Source: a virus
Direction: 5' to 3' (one strand)
IMG/VR virus record: IMGVR_UViG_3300029448_000539
Coordinates: 1-20,977 of that record
DNA length: 20,977 nucleotides
In this document: positions 20,760 to 20,977 of the stretch, piece after piece
Layout: each line of letters begins with the position of its first letter
Numbering within the stretch: position 1 is the stretch's first letter
Program-made: the position numbers and the translations under genes
The notes under the pieces: model-generated
What the model was told of the DNA's origin: nothing
The model's database searches: none
The model's input: the letters and a program-made list of their open reading frames with translations, nothing else

Positions 20760-20977
20760 CCGACAAGCTCAGAACCTGACAACCATCCTTCTGGCTGGGA
20801 TCGGGCTGGAATGCAGTGTCTTGAGTAGACAGCGATCACGACGGCTTCGCGGGATCGCGTCGCGTATAGATGAAGGACGCCGAGGCCGAAGGCCCGACCC
20901 CCCCCCCCGCCGGCAGCCGGCGCGCAGCGCCTGGATCAATCATGCCTTCCTGTATAAATTTTCTGTAGGCCCAATCT
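20760..20977. other. Gene-free stretch after the terminase subunit, possible packaging site
   Basis: No gene is supported here. The stretch holds a run of 11 C (20898-20908), GCCGGCAGCCGGC (20909-20921) and GGCGCGCAGCGCC (20919-20931), overlapping GC-rich inverted repeats. Position beside terS and the palindromes fit a cos or pac region, but cohesive ends cannot be read from sequence alone. No terminase large subunit begins within the window. Confidence 0.35.

Noticed and set aside
20438-20956. A leftward open frame near the right edge with a GGAAGG before ATG
   Set aside because: It translates a C11/G11 tract and overlaps the terminase gene antiparallel; the rightward frame has the better protein signature.

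Overview
The window is a stretch of a temperate tailed-phage genome, most likely of a gammaproteobacterial host. The evidence is a tyrosine integrase beside the 3' half of a bacterial tRNA-Pro(CGG), divergent repressor/Cro-like regulators, a replication module, a large phage 'polyvalent' protein at the left and a probable small terminase subunit at the right. Phage genes lie on both sides of the tRNA fragment, so this looks like an unintegrated or circularly permuted genome carrying attP rather than a prophage end. The host assignment is inference from tRNA type, AGGAG-type ribosome sites, a perfect DnaA box and SSB-like tails.

Layout. 1-4575: the end of a very large protein with an HExxH motif and C-terminal membrane segments, probably a virion or injected protein. 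4579-5264: a small acidic protein and a PD-(D/E)XK nuclease-like protein. 5220-5485: attP, with the tRNA-Pro 3' half and its terminator flanked by inverted candidate integrase arm sites. 5482-7177 (leftward): integrase, excisionase-like HTH protein and repressor in overlapping order. 7178-7358: divergent control region. 7359-13588 (rightward): Cro-like protein, unknown early proteins, two more PD-(D/E)XK nuclease candidates, a winged-helix protein, an SSB-tailed protein, a strong terminator, two overlapping small lipoproteins, an unknown protein, and a PrimPol/RepA-type helicase fusion. 13592-15649: small proteins, an iteron-type replication origin with a DnaA box (about 14211-14453), a zinc-ribbon protein, a second protein with an SSB-like tail, and one small conserved phage protein. 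15629-15720: back-to-back terminators.

15719-20118 (leftward): an accessory block of small genes, mostly overlapping by 1-4 bases and with good ribosome sites. It includes an ArdC-N-like protein, a DUF3846-like protein, a DUF2786 protein and several tiny membrane proteins. Two unrelated genes in it (starts at 19592 and 18909) share a duplicated leader that can fold into either of two mutually exclusive hairpins. This is the most interesting unexplained element. 20229-20759 (rightward) is the probable terminase small subunit, followed by a GC-rich palindromic stretch that may be a packaging site.

The genes suggest a replication strategy in which PrimPol primes and unwinds from the iteron origin, assisted by an SSB-like protein and recombination nucleases, with lysogeny set by the repressor/Cro switch and site-specific integration at tRNA-Pro.
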